NCBI RefSeq assembly: GCF_958979055.1
Contig: NC_084893.1
Span: forward strand, 29,666,987-29,730,986
From: Alnus glutinosa
Lineage: Eukaryota; Streptophyta; Magnoliopsida; Fagales; Betulaceae
Length of the DNA stretch: 64,000 nucleotides
Direction of reading: 5' to 3'
The translations under genes were made by a program, and so were the position numbers. Position 1 is the first letter of the stretch. Every line of letters starts with the position of its first letter. A model generated the notes under the pieces. The model saw nothing but the letters and a program-made list of their open reading frames with translations, did not search any database and was not told where the DNA came from. Below, piece by piece: positions 48,219 through 60,365 of this stretch.

Positions 48219-49732
48219 ATCACAAAATTATTTTAGTTTTATTTTCTTTCTAAATGTGTCGTTATTCTTGATAGCGGCTACCTTCTTTTCTTTGAAGGGA
48301 CCGACAAGCCGCCTTGACAAGGCCTTTTTGAGTAGCCTTTACAACATTCTTTACAAAACATATTTATTCCTCAATACTTAAAAATTACTCCTTTATCTTA
48401 GACTATCTAAACATTAATTTTATAATTCTATGATTTTGAAGTACCGTAATTGGTTATATTTTTTAAATATATATATATTTTGGAATAAGGTTTCCTTCAA
48501 ATTAAATTAGAGGCAAGTGGTTTTTTAAAAAGGATAGTGAGAATTACATGCTTTAAGAACAGATATCAGTTTAATAAACTGAATTGAAGGAAATAAAATA
48601 TATATATTTTTTAAAAAAATTTTGTGTAGTTTTTTATATGACATAATGAAACAGTTTGCCTACTAAGGAGGTGGCCGCTAGAGGTGGCCATGACCACCTC
48701 CAAAGCTTTAGTTGGAGTGGTCGACCACCCATGATGAGATAAGAATGAAAATGATGAATGATTTCCTAAGATATTATTTTTAGAGTCATTCCTTTACTAG
48801 GGGAATACTTATTCCTATATTTTTTAGAAGAATAACTATTCATCACTTCAGAGGAATAATTATTCCTAGTTATTTTCAATAATTGTGGCACAACCAAATA
48901 ACAAGATAATTATTTTATAGGATTGAGAAATTATTGTTCTACAATTCTTGTCAAACTTTACCTATGTGACAGTTTATTTATTTCTTCAAGAAAACGACCG
49001 AGCATTTTCTCCCATAGTGATTTCATCGTTTATTGAATAAAAAAATAAAAATAAAATGCTACGTTGGCAAAGTTGGACAACAGTTGTGTCAAGAGTTATA
49101 CAACAATAATTAATCTTATAGGAATAACTATGGCATTTATGTGTCTATTCCTACATACCAAACATGTCCTAATTTATAGGTGAGTAATGTTACTTTTCAC
49201 ACTTATTTATTACACTAATGTCACACCGATTGACATGACGTCTTTTAATTTTTTTTTTTAAGTGGCTGATATGAAAAGACACTTTAAATATACTACGTCA
49301 TGGGTATAAAGAGTAACACTACTCTTTTTACTACCAACCTTTTATAAATTGGCCTAATAATTTGTCTTATTAATTATTAAATAATTCATTTTTACTATAA
49401 TTGCCATTGTTACATCAGTTTCTAAGGGAGATTATCATAAAAATAAGAAATGATTGAGGGAAACTTTTATAGTGTGTTTGAGTGTTAGATTTTTGAAATT
49501 AGAACTCAATTATTATTTGATACAAGAATTTTGAGATTTGACTTTTTAGAAAAAGTTGAATAAAATATGATTTGTTTGAAAAAAGTTGAATAAAATATAA
49601 TTTATTTTAAAAAAAAGCAAAAGCAAAAGCAAAATCAAAATCAAAAACATATTTATTTTTTTAGAATTCTTACCAAACACACCAACCATCCTTCCTCACC
49701 CATTTATTGTTTTGTTTTTTCTTTTTAAATAA

Positions 49733-49764
<32 letters not shown>

Positions 49765-49950
49765 GGCGAGGAACTGTCCCCCTCAATCATTTATACATAA
49801 AAATTGTAATAACCAAGCATTGAAATACTAGGCCCTCGTCATAACTTCTTTCCTTCAATCCAATTCAAATCCTTTTCCCTTTGCCTTTTTATTGAATAAT
49901 AATAATAATATTAAAAAAAAAAAAATTCAAATCCTCAGAATTTAGCCGCA
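48219..49950. other. AT-rich spacer with one small MITE
   Basis: No gene is supported. A small inverted-repeat element lies at about 49182-49324 (GAGTAATGTTAC / complement of GTAACACTACTC). A GGAATAAYTATTCCT-type palindromic stretch is at about 48803-48870 and poly-T at 49733-49755. Confidence 0.45.
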
Positions 49951-51338
49951 CCCCGCATGCTTCAAGCCTTCAACGGCATAGATCTCACCGTACTTCTCAG
50001 AACCTTATCTTCGTACAAGCACTCTACCCAGAAGAAGAAACAATACAAAACAATAAAAATAAAAAATAATAAAATAATAAAATACAAGAAAAAAAAAAAA
50101 AATCATCACCAACACAAAAGGAAGGCGCTAGGAAACTGCTCAAGTCGGCAGGAAGGCACAGACTTGGGGGCGAATTCTCGGATTCGTGCGTTCACGAAAG
50201 TTAGAAAAGTATTGCGTTTGCGTCTCATCTTTCAAAGTCTTCGAAAAAACCGGACAAAGAATTATAGAGTGGATCGGAAAGTCTGAATCGGGGGCTATAC
50301 TTATTGCTTTGGTTTCTTTGTTACCAGCAGCAGATACTGATATTTGTATCTCTCTCTACTACAAACGATTAAGGCGGAGAATCCAGTAGCACAAGTCCTA
50401 CATGTATCTATGTCTTTCAGTTATTTGGTTTTTGTCTTTTTTGTGAGAAAGAATTTATCTGTGGTGTAGAAAAGCTTAGATTTTGTTGTTGATTTGATTT
50501 GCAGCTTACCGGTAATCTCAGATCAGACGACCCAAATTAGCAAGGTTGGATTTTTTTTTTTTGGAATAGCAGATCCGAGAGATTTTGATTTTAGTTTTAG
50601 TGGGTTTTGTTGGTATGTTTTAGTTTGATGTAGTTTTAGAGATCGTAGTGTTATGGGTTTTCTGTTTTTGGAACAAACGATGGGGGTTATGGTTTTTCTT
50701 TTTTATATGCTGTACGATTTTGGAAGTGTTATGTCGATCCCACGTGCGAAAAACCAATTTCAGGAGCAAAATGTAGGAATTCTTAATCAATTTTGGTTAT
50801 GTGCAAAGAAATGGAGTTCTTAGTCAACGTTTTTTAATGGGTTGAGAGATTTTAGGATAAATCTGTGTCGCTAATATTGAGGTTGTTTTTATGGTATCAG
50901 CTGCACTAGAGATTCTGGGATCTTGTTGCTTTGATGTTGAGGACACTTCATCAAGTAGGCGATGCTCCCATGAAAATGCAGGAATTGGTGTGTTGGTAGT
51001 AGAAACTGATGGATTATAAGTTAAAGACTGTTGGCGTCCTGCCTCAACTTGAAGTAAGTTTTCAACCTTCATTTTCATTTTTCTTTTTGATGAGGGAAGC
51101 TTTATCCTACACCCCTTAATGTTATAACGATATTCTTGTATATCATTGCATGCATTTGGTTCTAGTCTTAGAAATTGAAAGCGCCAGTTGCTGGACTAAT
51201 TCGTGTGTTGTTAGCAAATATTTTCATTTGGGCATTAAAAAAAAAAAAAAAAAACCTTACTGTAATAATGTTTAGGAAGAAGGGGCTTTTATTTTATTTT
51301 ATTTTTTTGAATTTTATAATTTTTTTTGCGATTAACAG
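49951..51338 (+). promoter_or_regulatory. Promoter, 5' UTR and probable leader intron of the CAX gene
   Basis: GC-richer leader-like sequence at about 50120-50400 precedes a T-rich region that ends in TTAACAG immediately before ATGGGATCACTAG (51339). The TTTTTTTGCGATTAACAG|ATGGG context is a good splice acceptor, so the start codon probably opens the exon and the upstream exon(s) are untranslated. Exact UTR exon edges are not determined. Confidence 0.45.
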
Positions 51339-54300
51339 ATGGGATCACTAGACGGAAAATCGGTACATGAGTTCATGGACGAGAGTCATTTTAGCCCGGA
51401 GGTAGATGCTAAGAAGTTTCATCCTACTCATACGGCTGAAATTGGATCGTGCTCTGGAGGTCTGCAAACTAGTCGTAATATAATGTTCACATTGAGGAAT
51501 GTTGTGTGTGAGAACATAAAGAAGGTAGTTTTCTCAAGTAAACTCAACTTGCTGATGCCCTTTGGGCCACTAGCAATTCTTGCTGCGAAACTGACTGGCC
51601 ATCGTGTAAGTGGGAGTTCTCCCTGCCTTGAATCATTTGTATTATTGTTTAAGTATGTTTTTGTTCATTTTTCTCTGGTAAATTACAGGGTTGGGTCTTC
51701 ATTCTGAGCTTATTGGGTATAACACCTTTGGCTGAGCGTTTAGGTTATGCTACAGAGTAAGAATTTATGTTTTTTCTCTAATTTATTTATTTATTTGAAA
51801 GAATATGAATTGTTAAGTACCTAATGTAATGATTTTCATTCTGATTTAGGCAGCTAGCCTTTTACACTGGACCTACAGGTAAATTTTTTGTTGTATCTGA
51901 ATTCAAATTAGTAAATTTCTACATTTTATCTTTGGTTTATTTTTTCTTTATAACATCAGTACTTAGAAATTCCTGCAAACTTAATTGTTGGGCTCCATAC
52001 AATTTCTGCACATTATCTCCCCAGTCTTGCTCGCAACCGCCATAGATATTCGTTCATTAGACTTCCCGCTCCCTTCTTATTGATCTCATTGAGAATATCA
52101 GACTTGAAAAATAGAAAAAGGATTTAACTGGAAAGTAAAATTTTGATTTAATACGCATTCTTGATCAAGAGATCTGGATATGAACTTTGTTTCTTCTTTG
52201 TCAGCTACAATCTTATTATAAGTCTATGTAGAGTAATATAAATATTTAATATACTGGTAGTAAGGGATTCACTCTCTTTTTTATTCGCTTGTTGGTGGAC
52301 GGGTGATTGCGCTTGGAGTGCGGTTGTGTGGAAAACGGTTCCTTCTTGCCTTTTGTGGTGCTTGTGGAAGGAAAGAAATGATAGAAACTTCAAGTACAAA
52401 GAAAGGACGATTGACGAGCTCTAAACTTTTATTTATTTATTCTTTGTTCACTTGGTCTGTTGGGTTCCTAGCTCCTTAGTGATTAGCTTTTTCATGATTT
52501 TCTTCTTCTTTTTTCTTCTCCGTCTTAGACGCTTCTTTTTTATGTTCCTTGTGTATTTGACTGCGTTTTGCGTTTTTTTTAATGATATTTTACTTATTAA
52601 AAAAAAAAAAAAGGGATTCACTCTCTTTTTTATTTTTGTTTTACTTTTGTAGTTGCCTTTTTATTTGGGATATTGATATTAATTTTAAGGATTGAAGGGT
52701 TGGCATTGGTATTGGCCAACTTCGGCAGTCATAATTGTTTTATTCTTGCTTTGGCAATATAAAGGGCACCAATGTGTAATACTCCCAACATTGTTTTCCA
52801 TGCACGTGCTTAACATTTGGCCTCATTTGCTGGCATAATTGGTGTCATGCACATTTTTTTATTTTCATAAAGAGGTTGGTAATCAGTTTTCTATCTGGAT
52901 TTGTCTTTGATGAAGTTAATTGGAATTTGCAGTTGGAGGCCTTTTAAATGCTACTTTTGGGAATGCAACAGAATTGATTATATCAATCTATGCACTGAAA
53001 AGAGGACTAATACGTGTAGTTCAGCAGTCGTTATTGGGCTCAGTTCTGTCAAACATGTTGCTGGTGCTTGGATGCGCGTTCTTTTGTGGTGGGCTTGTTT
53101 TTCATAAGAAGGACCAGCACTTTGATAAGGTGGACATATTAGCGGCTTTCCTTGGGGTTTTATCTTTACATTTCGTATTTTTTAGTCGTCTTGTGTCTTT
53201 CAGTACAAAGCTGATTTTAGTTGCCATGCAGGGAACTGCTGCCGTAAGCTCTGGATTGCTCTTGATGGCAGTCATGGGCCTCCTATTTCCTGCTGTTCTT
53301 CATTATACAAACACTGAGGCTCATCCTGGGAAGTCAGAAATGGCTCTTTCAAGATTTAGTAGTTGCATTATGCTTGTTGCTTATGCTGCATACCTTTTTT
53401 TCCAGCTAAAGGGTCAAAAGAATCAATATGTTCCTCTGAATGAGGTTGGTTATGTTTTCTGTTGTGCAGTCTCTCTCTTCCTCTCTCTATATCTATCTAT
53501 TTATATATCTTTACATAAGTTAAAAATGTCCGCATGTTGATCTTTTAGTACTTTTTGCATTTCATTTTATTTTTTAACACTCCAAGGATTCGTTGTTTCC
53601 TTACTATCAAATACTTCAAAGTTCTTAAGGGGTAGCTCGATCTGCTAGGACCACGTCTCGTGAACCGAAGGTTACTAGTTCGAATCTCCCCTCTCCCTCT
53701 CATTGAGGAAAAAAAATTACTTATTAAAAAAAAAAATCTTCAAACTACTAGGCATTGTTTGGTAAAAGAAAACTTCAAATCCTAGCTCGTAACATAAATA
53801 TAATCTCAACTCAAAAAAAACCCTAAAAATTTAAAATGACAATCAACGAACTCTAGCTCAACCGGCTCTTATTCCAAACAAGGGCTTCAGGGTGAGGTCG
53901 AGTTGTGGGTTTATGACTGAGTGTGTTGGTAAATTAACAATAGAAAAAAATTAAAAGGATATTAAAAATGAAATTGTGAAAAAACTTAAAGAGGATATGG
54001 AATTACCTAATAATAAAACTGCTACAGACTACGGCACACACCAGAGTAACTTTTTTTCTTTGGTTCTTTTTGGTTTTGTTCGTTTGCGTGTGCGTGTGCT
54101 TGTGCGTGTGCGTGTGCGTGTGCAGCTTGTCATCTTCATGACAAATCATGGATTTGAGTCCAAGAATGAAGAATTGCATTAGGATGGCAACCTTGTTAGA
54201 ATTTTCAGTCATATCGTTATAAACATGAATGACATGAATGGCTCAAACCTCTTTTAATGCTTTCTTAATGTTGTGGATATTCCAGGTTCCTCTTCTTAAT

Positions 54301-57300
54301 CTAGTGGACTTTGTAACTTTTTGCTTTTCTACATAAGTTAGTACGCTTCAGTGCTACATTTGGTTGGCTTCCAGACTTGCTAAGAGCCTAAGACTTTACA
54401 AGTGGGGCTTGCTTTATTTGTGTATCCGTTATACTCAGTGTTATTTTGTATTATAACAGTTCAACTTGGATTGTTCAATTCTTTGATTTGTGGTGTGATA
54501 CATGTTATCAACTCAGGAAGGGAGTCAGAGTGAAGAGGCTTTAGACGATGATGAAGCTCCAGAGATCTCTAAATGGGAATCAATAATTTGGCTTTTAATT
54601 ATGACTGCTTGGATATCAGTCCTATCTGAATATCTAGTTGATGCAATAGAGGTAATATTTTCATGTTCATGCTCTCTCTCTTTGAAATATTTATTATCAT
54701 ATTTTTTGAAGGATCAAGCAGGTTTAAGAATGTCATTGATTTTCTTTTGGTTTTCGAGGACCCATTAGAATTAGATTCTTCAAGTACACATGTTATGCAC
54801 TGCACATAACACTATGTTTGGCCATGTTTATATGGTTATATCAAATGCTGGCATTGTATGGATGGTTACTTATATGGTTTGGGTCATTGACTGGTTGCAA
54901 GTCTGGAAAAGGAGCAGTTGTTCATTAGGTTGACAGCTAGTTGTAGACATGAATCAAATGGTCAAAACCCTCACAAATGCAACGTTGAGCAAAATGTTAG
55001 ATGATTAGATGGGGTTGTTGAGAGACTGTTTCATCAAGCACCATAATCTCTCTACCCACCTGCCCCCTCCTCTCTTCTTCTCATTTTCCTTGCTGCTTCA
55101 TCTCTTTGTTATTGGTTATTGCAAGCTTTGCCTTTTCAGATTAAAAGTGTGATGGGATTTCTAGAATTTCTATTGGATAGATTACTTATTTAAGATTGTA
55201 ATTGAATGAAAGTTTGATAGTGTTATTCTACTGACATCGTTTTGTGCCTATGCTAGCCTTTGATTTATGAACTTTTTGGTTGGGTAATTATTTTGCAGGG
55301 AGCATCGCTTGCATGGAATATTCCAATTGCATTTATTAGTGTTATTTTGCTCCCTATTGTGGGGAATGCTGCAGAGCATGCAAGTGCTATTATGTTTGCC
55401 ATGAAAGACAAGCTTGTAAGCTTTTGGACATTCTCTTCTAACAATTTGTGCTACAATTGGATGCAATAATTCGAGTTTCTCTGCAGGACATTTCTTTAGG
55501 AGTGGCAATAGGATCATCAACACAGATATCCATGTTTGGGGTAGGTACTAACGAGATGGATTTTTTGTTATCTATTTTACATCTTATACTTCTGAAAGTT
55601 AGGGTTTGTTAGGTTTAATTATATTTCAAATTCATATTGGCTTTTTTTTGTTTTGTTTTTTGTTTTTTGTTTTTGTTTTTTTGTTTTTCTGACTTGCATT
55701 GGACTATGTATGGCTGTTTTAACTATTCAAAATATCCTCTTATGTTGACGAGTCATGATATGTTTAGTGCTTCTGCATGGTAGCAGAGGTACTCTTATTT
55801 AGGACTGACAACTTCGGAGGAAAGGAAGTGATAATTCTGGTTCTTCAGTACTTTTGAAATTAATGTCTCTTCCATTTTTTAAAGTATATTAGTAATTGGT
55901 GTATGATCCCTGCTTACTTCTTGACAAAAATATATATAACCGTGAAGGAGACATGCCCAAGATGTAGGTGGGCAGTGATTTCAAGTCTTATTCTCTTTAT
56001 TTAGGTCCAAAAAATTCCATTCTAATTCTTTTGTGCCATTTTGTTGCTAGTAGTTTAGAGCATAATCGGGTTCTCATATGCTTTGTTGTTCATGCATCCA
56101 TCTTATCATTAGAATGGCATCACTATATAATTCGTTGTGTGCTTGGATGACTCATTCATCAATGATATATTTTTTCTTTGATGATTGTGCTTGTTAGAAT
56201 TACTTTGTTGAAGATTTTTCTTTTGGTGTTAAATCTTCTAAATTCGTCATTATATTGCTGCAGATTCCTTTTTGTGTAGTTGTCGGTTGGATTATGAGGC
56301 AACCAATGGACTTAAACTTTCATCTTTTCGAGACAGCAACACTTTTTATAACTGTCTTGGTAGTAGCCTTCTTGCTCCAGGTTTGTATTTCACTTACTAA
56401 GAAAACGAATCTCTATAATTTGGTAAAAAGGTTCCATTGTCAGGGAAGGAAGTATTTTAAATAAAAGGGAAAATTATGCATTTCCTACCTGTGATTTGGT
56501 TTGAATTCAAGTTGCCAACCTGTTGGTTAAAAAGTTGCATGTTGTCCACCTGAGATATAATTGTTTTTGTTTTTGTTTTTGGTACATGACTTCAATGTAT
56601 TTAGATTGTGATAAGGTTGCTATGGTATTTTATGTAGGGGTGACAAGTCGTGTTTTGCGCGTCGGGTTCGAGTTGTGTTGTGTTGAGGCATAAGTATAAA
56701 ACTATATAGGTCAATTATAATCCGACCCATTCAATTAAACAAGTCAGACTCCTCGACTCTAACTTACTAATTTCGTGTCGGATTCACAAGTCGTTTAAAA
56801 AATTGCCAACCCCTTTGTCGTTTGTCAGGTTCAGGTTGGGTCGAGGCATGAGTATAAGATTATGCATGTAAACTCTAACCCGACTCATTTAATTAAATGG
56901 GTTAGATCTCTTAATCAGAACTTGCTAATTTCATGTTGGGTTCGCATGTCGTGTAAAAATTTGTCAGCCTTAGTTATATAGATCAGACATGTGATTTGCA
57001 CATGATAGTTTTGACGAGTTGGGTCTGAGAAAATATTAAAGAATGTGACCTTTGTGTGTAAAGTACACATTTTTAAACCACATGTGGACAACTCAAATTT
57101 AAGCCAAACCACAAATGGATAGTGTGATTGGTCCCAAATATTATATGTATGCCATGACAGCCTGTAATTCGAGGTCGATGGTGCCAAATTATAAAGTCCT
57201 ACCGAGTTGTCTTGTTTGCCCAGTGTGCTGTGAACAAGTTTGTGCTAATAATTTTTGTGAATTCTATTTTATTGGTTATTATTATCTTCTGGTAATCATA

Positions 57301-57582
57301 TACATGTATATATATATATTCTGATATGTTGCCAATGTTTTATTTGCAGGAAGGAACTTCTAATTACTTTAAAGGACTAATGCTTATTCTTTGCTATCTG
57401 ATAGTCGCTGCGAGTTTCTTTGTACATGTAGATTCTTCAGAGGGTCAGTTCTAAAATGAAAGCTTCTGTTTCTCCTGCTTAGTCATTGTATGTACACGCT
57501 ATATAAAGCATGTCTTGACGTGTGGGTGACCATAGTAGTATTGAATTGTGATTTTGCAGATGATGGTCAATTAGAAACATAG
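51339..57582 (+). CDS. CAX: Vacuolar cation/H+ exchanger, CAX2/CAX5 type, complete
   Basis: Tonoplast antiporter exchanging H+ for Ca2+/Mn2+ (CaCA superfamily). Eleven exons: 51339-51605, 51689-51756, 51850-51878, 52933-53129, 53232-53444, 54517-54651, 55299-55415, 55487-55540, 56264-56380, 57350-57443, 57560-57582. They total 1314 nt, 437 aa (Arabidopsis CAX2 is about 441). The polar N-terminal region (about 1-60) resembles the autoregulatory tail. The two inverted cation-selectivity repeats are [13 protein letters not shown] (about 130) and [18 protein letters not shown] (about 324), separated by the acidic loop [10 protein letters not shown]. The protein ends VDSSEDDGQLET. The intron 53130-53231 is 102 nt, stop-free and in frame. 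Intron 3 carries a LINE with a 24-bp duplication, intron 5 a SINE and intron 9 the dispersed GGGGTGACAA repeat. Confidence 0.94.
52286..52610 (+). mobile_element. 5'-truncated LINE in CAX intron 3
   Basis: Opens in the ORF2 C-terminus (codons for [20 protein letters not shown] around 52360-52423, typical of plant L1 ends) and has a T-rich 3' UTR ending ACTTATT plus poly(A) (52598-52610). A perfect 24-bp target duplication (aagggattcactctc..att) occurs at 52262-52285 and 52611-52634. The identical duplication argues for a recent insertion. Confidence 0.9.
53622..53742 (+). mobile_element. tRNA-derived SINE in CAX intron 5
   Basis: AGGGGTAGCTCGATCTGCTAGG resembles a pol III A box and, about 35 bp on, GGTTACTAGTTCGAATCTCC resembles a B box (consensus GGTTCGAATCC). 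The tail is CATTGAGGAAAAAAAATTACTTATTAAAAAAAAAA. The short flank repeat CTTCAAA is not diagnostic. Orientation is the same as the host gene. Confidence 0.65.
56635..56975. repeat. Dispersed repeat pair in CAX intron 9
   Basis: Two adjacent diverged units. The first runs from TAGGGGTGACAAGTCG (56635) to AAAAATTGCCAACCCCT (about 56814), whose ends are inverted repeats. The second continues to AAAAATTTGTCAGCC (about 56970). Both contain CGACYCATTYAATTAAA and ACTTRCTAATTTCRTGT. This is the same family as the 20.3-21.0 kb array. It is possibly hAT-derived (inference from AGGGGTGRCAA ends). Confidence 0.6.
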
Positions 57583-59972
57583 TCAATAAAGGCATTGATT
57601 CATAAGGTTGATCTGCCAAAGCTTAGGTCCATTCTGCTGTATATATTTCAATTTTCAACTTTTCTACCTGCTTCGGCTCGGGAGTAAATTCGGATAACCG
57701 ATATTTTGCCTATTATGTTCTCTGTTCTTCAGCTTCTGCTTGGATACCAAATGTTCACTTTGATTACAAGTGTATTGTAAAAAAATCGAGATTTCCATCT
57801 TATTTGAGGCTGTAAATTTATCAGCATGAATGGGAATCTTGGAACAGATGCAAACCTTCAGGACTGGTGGTATTGGTTTTAGGATTTTATATTCTTTCTT
57901 TTTCTGCTTAATGACGTTTATATGTTGCTCTTAAAACACATTTGATGGTTCAAATTGAAGAACCTTTTTCAATATACTAAATAGTACCTTGGATAAGTAC
58001 CAACCCTTTTTTTCCTAAATGGTACATGTTTACACTAGTGGGTTTATCCGTTCGGCAAAACTTTTTAGTTATTTTTTGCTTTTTGGTTGTGACGTGACAT
58101 AAAAAAAAAATAAAAATAGTTTTGAGTTGTTCGTTAATATTTGTTATTTTCTTTTTTGCTAAAAAACAAAAAGTTTTCTCAGAAAGCGTCGTCAAAAGAG
58201 CCGTTAATTTCTATAAAAGAGATCTAATTTGAATCTTCCCACCCCTACACTTGAGAACTCCCTTTGTTTTATCATTTGCAGTTCACCTTTACTAGTGCCT
58301 AGAACAATGAAACTATGGGGTAGGGTAGTAGTACATTTGCCGCATAATTGGGGTCTATATTAGAATAAGTTAGGGTGTGAGAGGCTGTGGTTTACTCTTC
58401 AGCGGTTCGAGTTAGTTTATCTCCAAACTTGTGAACTGATTTATTTAGAATATCTTTGATGACTAGTTATTAATTGAGCTTAGTTATTAATTGTTCGTTT
58501 GAAAGAATACTATGAAAGGAGCTTTCATCAATGCATGGTGGGATTTTGGTAGTTAGAAATTGGGAAATGTTTGTAAAAAATCATGAGTTTGATTGGAAAA
58601 ATGTTGGAAGTACGTTGATTTGGTTTAACATGGCATGGGTAGGGCAGACGTATCGTGAGTTATGAGCCGTTCTGAATCTTCTAAACTATTAGCTCAGTTG
58701 GCGGGGCCATGGAAGGATGGTGTAACATCGGTTGTGCTATGGCTTCTTATTCTAGAAAGAGTGATGTTATTTAGTAGATTGTCATATAATATTTAATAAT
58801 ATGATAGTGAAAATTAACTATTCGATTAATACTAGTAAAAAAATAAAATTAAGGGTTGATTTTTAATGCTACGACATCTTAATTGTATGACAATCGATAG
58901 TATTATATTAAATAACATTACTCGTTCATGAATTTGTAAGTTACTTTTTGTCTCAGAAATCGATCATGTCAGTCTGATTGAGATCTAATACAAAATATTT
59001 AATTGAAATGCGATGTGAATTACGGTGGCCGTTCGAAATCAAGATCTATGTGCTGCTATTATGTTAAATCACAACTTATTCCAAAACTTTAAACGAATAA
59101 GAATGATAAATTTAATTATTGAATTAATATTCTAATACTGGATTGAACAATTCGAGTAATATATTTCAATGAAAATTTTATTTACCCTCTTGAAATGTCG
59201 TGCCCTTTGCAATATCGCTCCAAACTATTAAAAATTGCAATGTGCACATTTGAGGTTTTTGCCCCTCTCAATCCCTTGTCTATTAGGATTTTTTGTTAAC
59301 TCCTAAAGGAATGAACAAAAATAACCAAAATAACTCGTTTATAATTTTTTTTTTTTTTTTTTAAAAAAAAAAAGAGATATAATAGAAAAGAAAAAAAGGT
59401 GAAACAAAACATTGACTTTCTGTCACTAACCTATGGCCAGTCGTCGATCTTGACTAACACATGGCAACATTATGGGTTTGGACTGACCCACGATGATGCC
59501 GTGGTTTTGGACTGATCCACATCCACGTTGTAGGTATGACCTTTTTTTTTTTTTTTTTTTTTTTTTTTGAGAGTAAATTTATATTTTCATAAAGTTTATA
59601 AGAGTATAAGAGAGATTTCAATTCTTAGCCGTTTAAGTTAACTAAAAATCCTACAAATAAGTAGATTGAAAGGGGTTAAAATATCGAGTACCTATATATA
59701 TATATATATATTGCAACTTTTGATAGTTTGAAGACGAGTTGACAAAAAGCAATGACAATTCAAATAGAAGAGGAGAGGGCCTCCTTGCTGGAAAATAAAA
59801 CATACAACGTATAGCCTCCACCTAATTCCGTGTCTGTTAATCGGAGATTCACGTTGACCCCTGTGTGGCCAACTCCAATCAAATTCCCGAAAGCATACCT
59901 ATAAATTAAATGGCGCAGTTTCCTTCCACCAAACATTCAACTGCATGCGTTGATGCGTATACGGAAAGCGTT

Positions 59973-60004
<32 letters not shown>

Positions 60005-60270
60005 GTATCTTTTTTGTTTAATCGGTACAGGGCAGGAATTGAAAGACTTTCTTAACATGGGACTCGGATCTAAAAGAAATTTGACATGGTTTTTCAAGAC
60101 AAGATAAGCTATCATCCAATCACAATTGAGGGCATACGTTGCTTTCAATCCTTTCTGTGCATTGAGTTTGATGGGTCTGTTGTTAATTTTTTAAGAGATT
60201 GATTATATGAAAGTTCGGTGCGTGCTAATGCCTAATGCTACCAAGGCTGCCCTACTTTTCCATGACATAT
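57583..60270. other. 3' flank of CAX and repeat-rich spacer
   Basis: 3' UTR to about 57900, then no supported gene. There is a MITE (58760-58924, listed separately), T-tracts at 59347-59360, 59541-59567 and 59977-60004, and an (AT)n run at 59694-59710. A tRNA-like TAGCTCAGTTGGCGGGG stretch at about 58690 lacks a B box. Confidence 0.4.
58760..58924. mobile_element. Small MITE, GAGTRATGTTATTTA ends
   Basis: AGAGTGATGTTATTTAGTAGATTGTCATA on the left pairs with the complement of TATGACAATCGATAGTATTATATTAAATAACATTACTC on the right. Terminal motifs resemble those of the 49182-49324 element. The target duplication is unresolved. Confidence 0.6.
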
Positions 60271-60271
60271 A

Positions 60272-60279
60272 TTATAAGG
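60272..60279 (+). promoter_or_regulatory. Likely TATA box of the amino-acid permease gene
   Basis: TTATAAGG about 90 nt upstream of the ATG at 60366. Spacing and sequence are plausible. Confidence 0.4.
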
Positions 60280-60365
60280 CCGGTTGATAGATCCATGCCC
60301 CCGCCCCCCCTGCAGAATTTAGGAAGTCCGATACAGTAGAACCTGATAATTGTCTTGGAAGAGAA

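Noticed and set aside
47974-48381. 135-codon plus-strand open frame
   Set aside because: It starts inside a MITE hairpin and runs into AT-rich DNA; no domain.
49957-50389. Open frames of 67-109 codons upstream of CAX
   Set aside because: Lys/Asn-rich low-complexity followed by leader-like sequence; more likely 5' UTR of CAX than a separate gene.
53100-53235. Reading the CAX exon straight through as one 206-codon frame
   Set aside because: The extra 34 residues do not fit the CAX family, and a GT..AG intron with a T-rich interior explains them; kept only as an exitron hypothesis.
58684-58750. tRNA-like stretch TAGCTCAGTTGGCGGGG
   Set aside because: A-box-like only; no B box and no cloverleaf closing stem, so not called as tRNA. 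Perhaps a SINE remnant.
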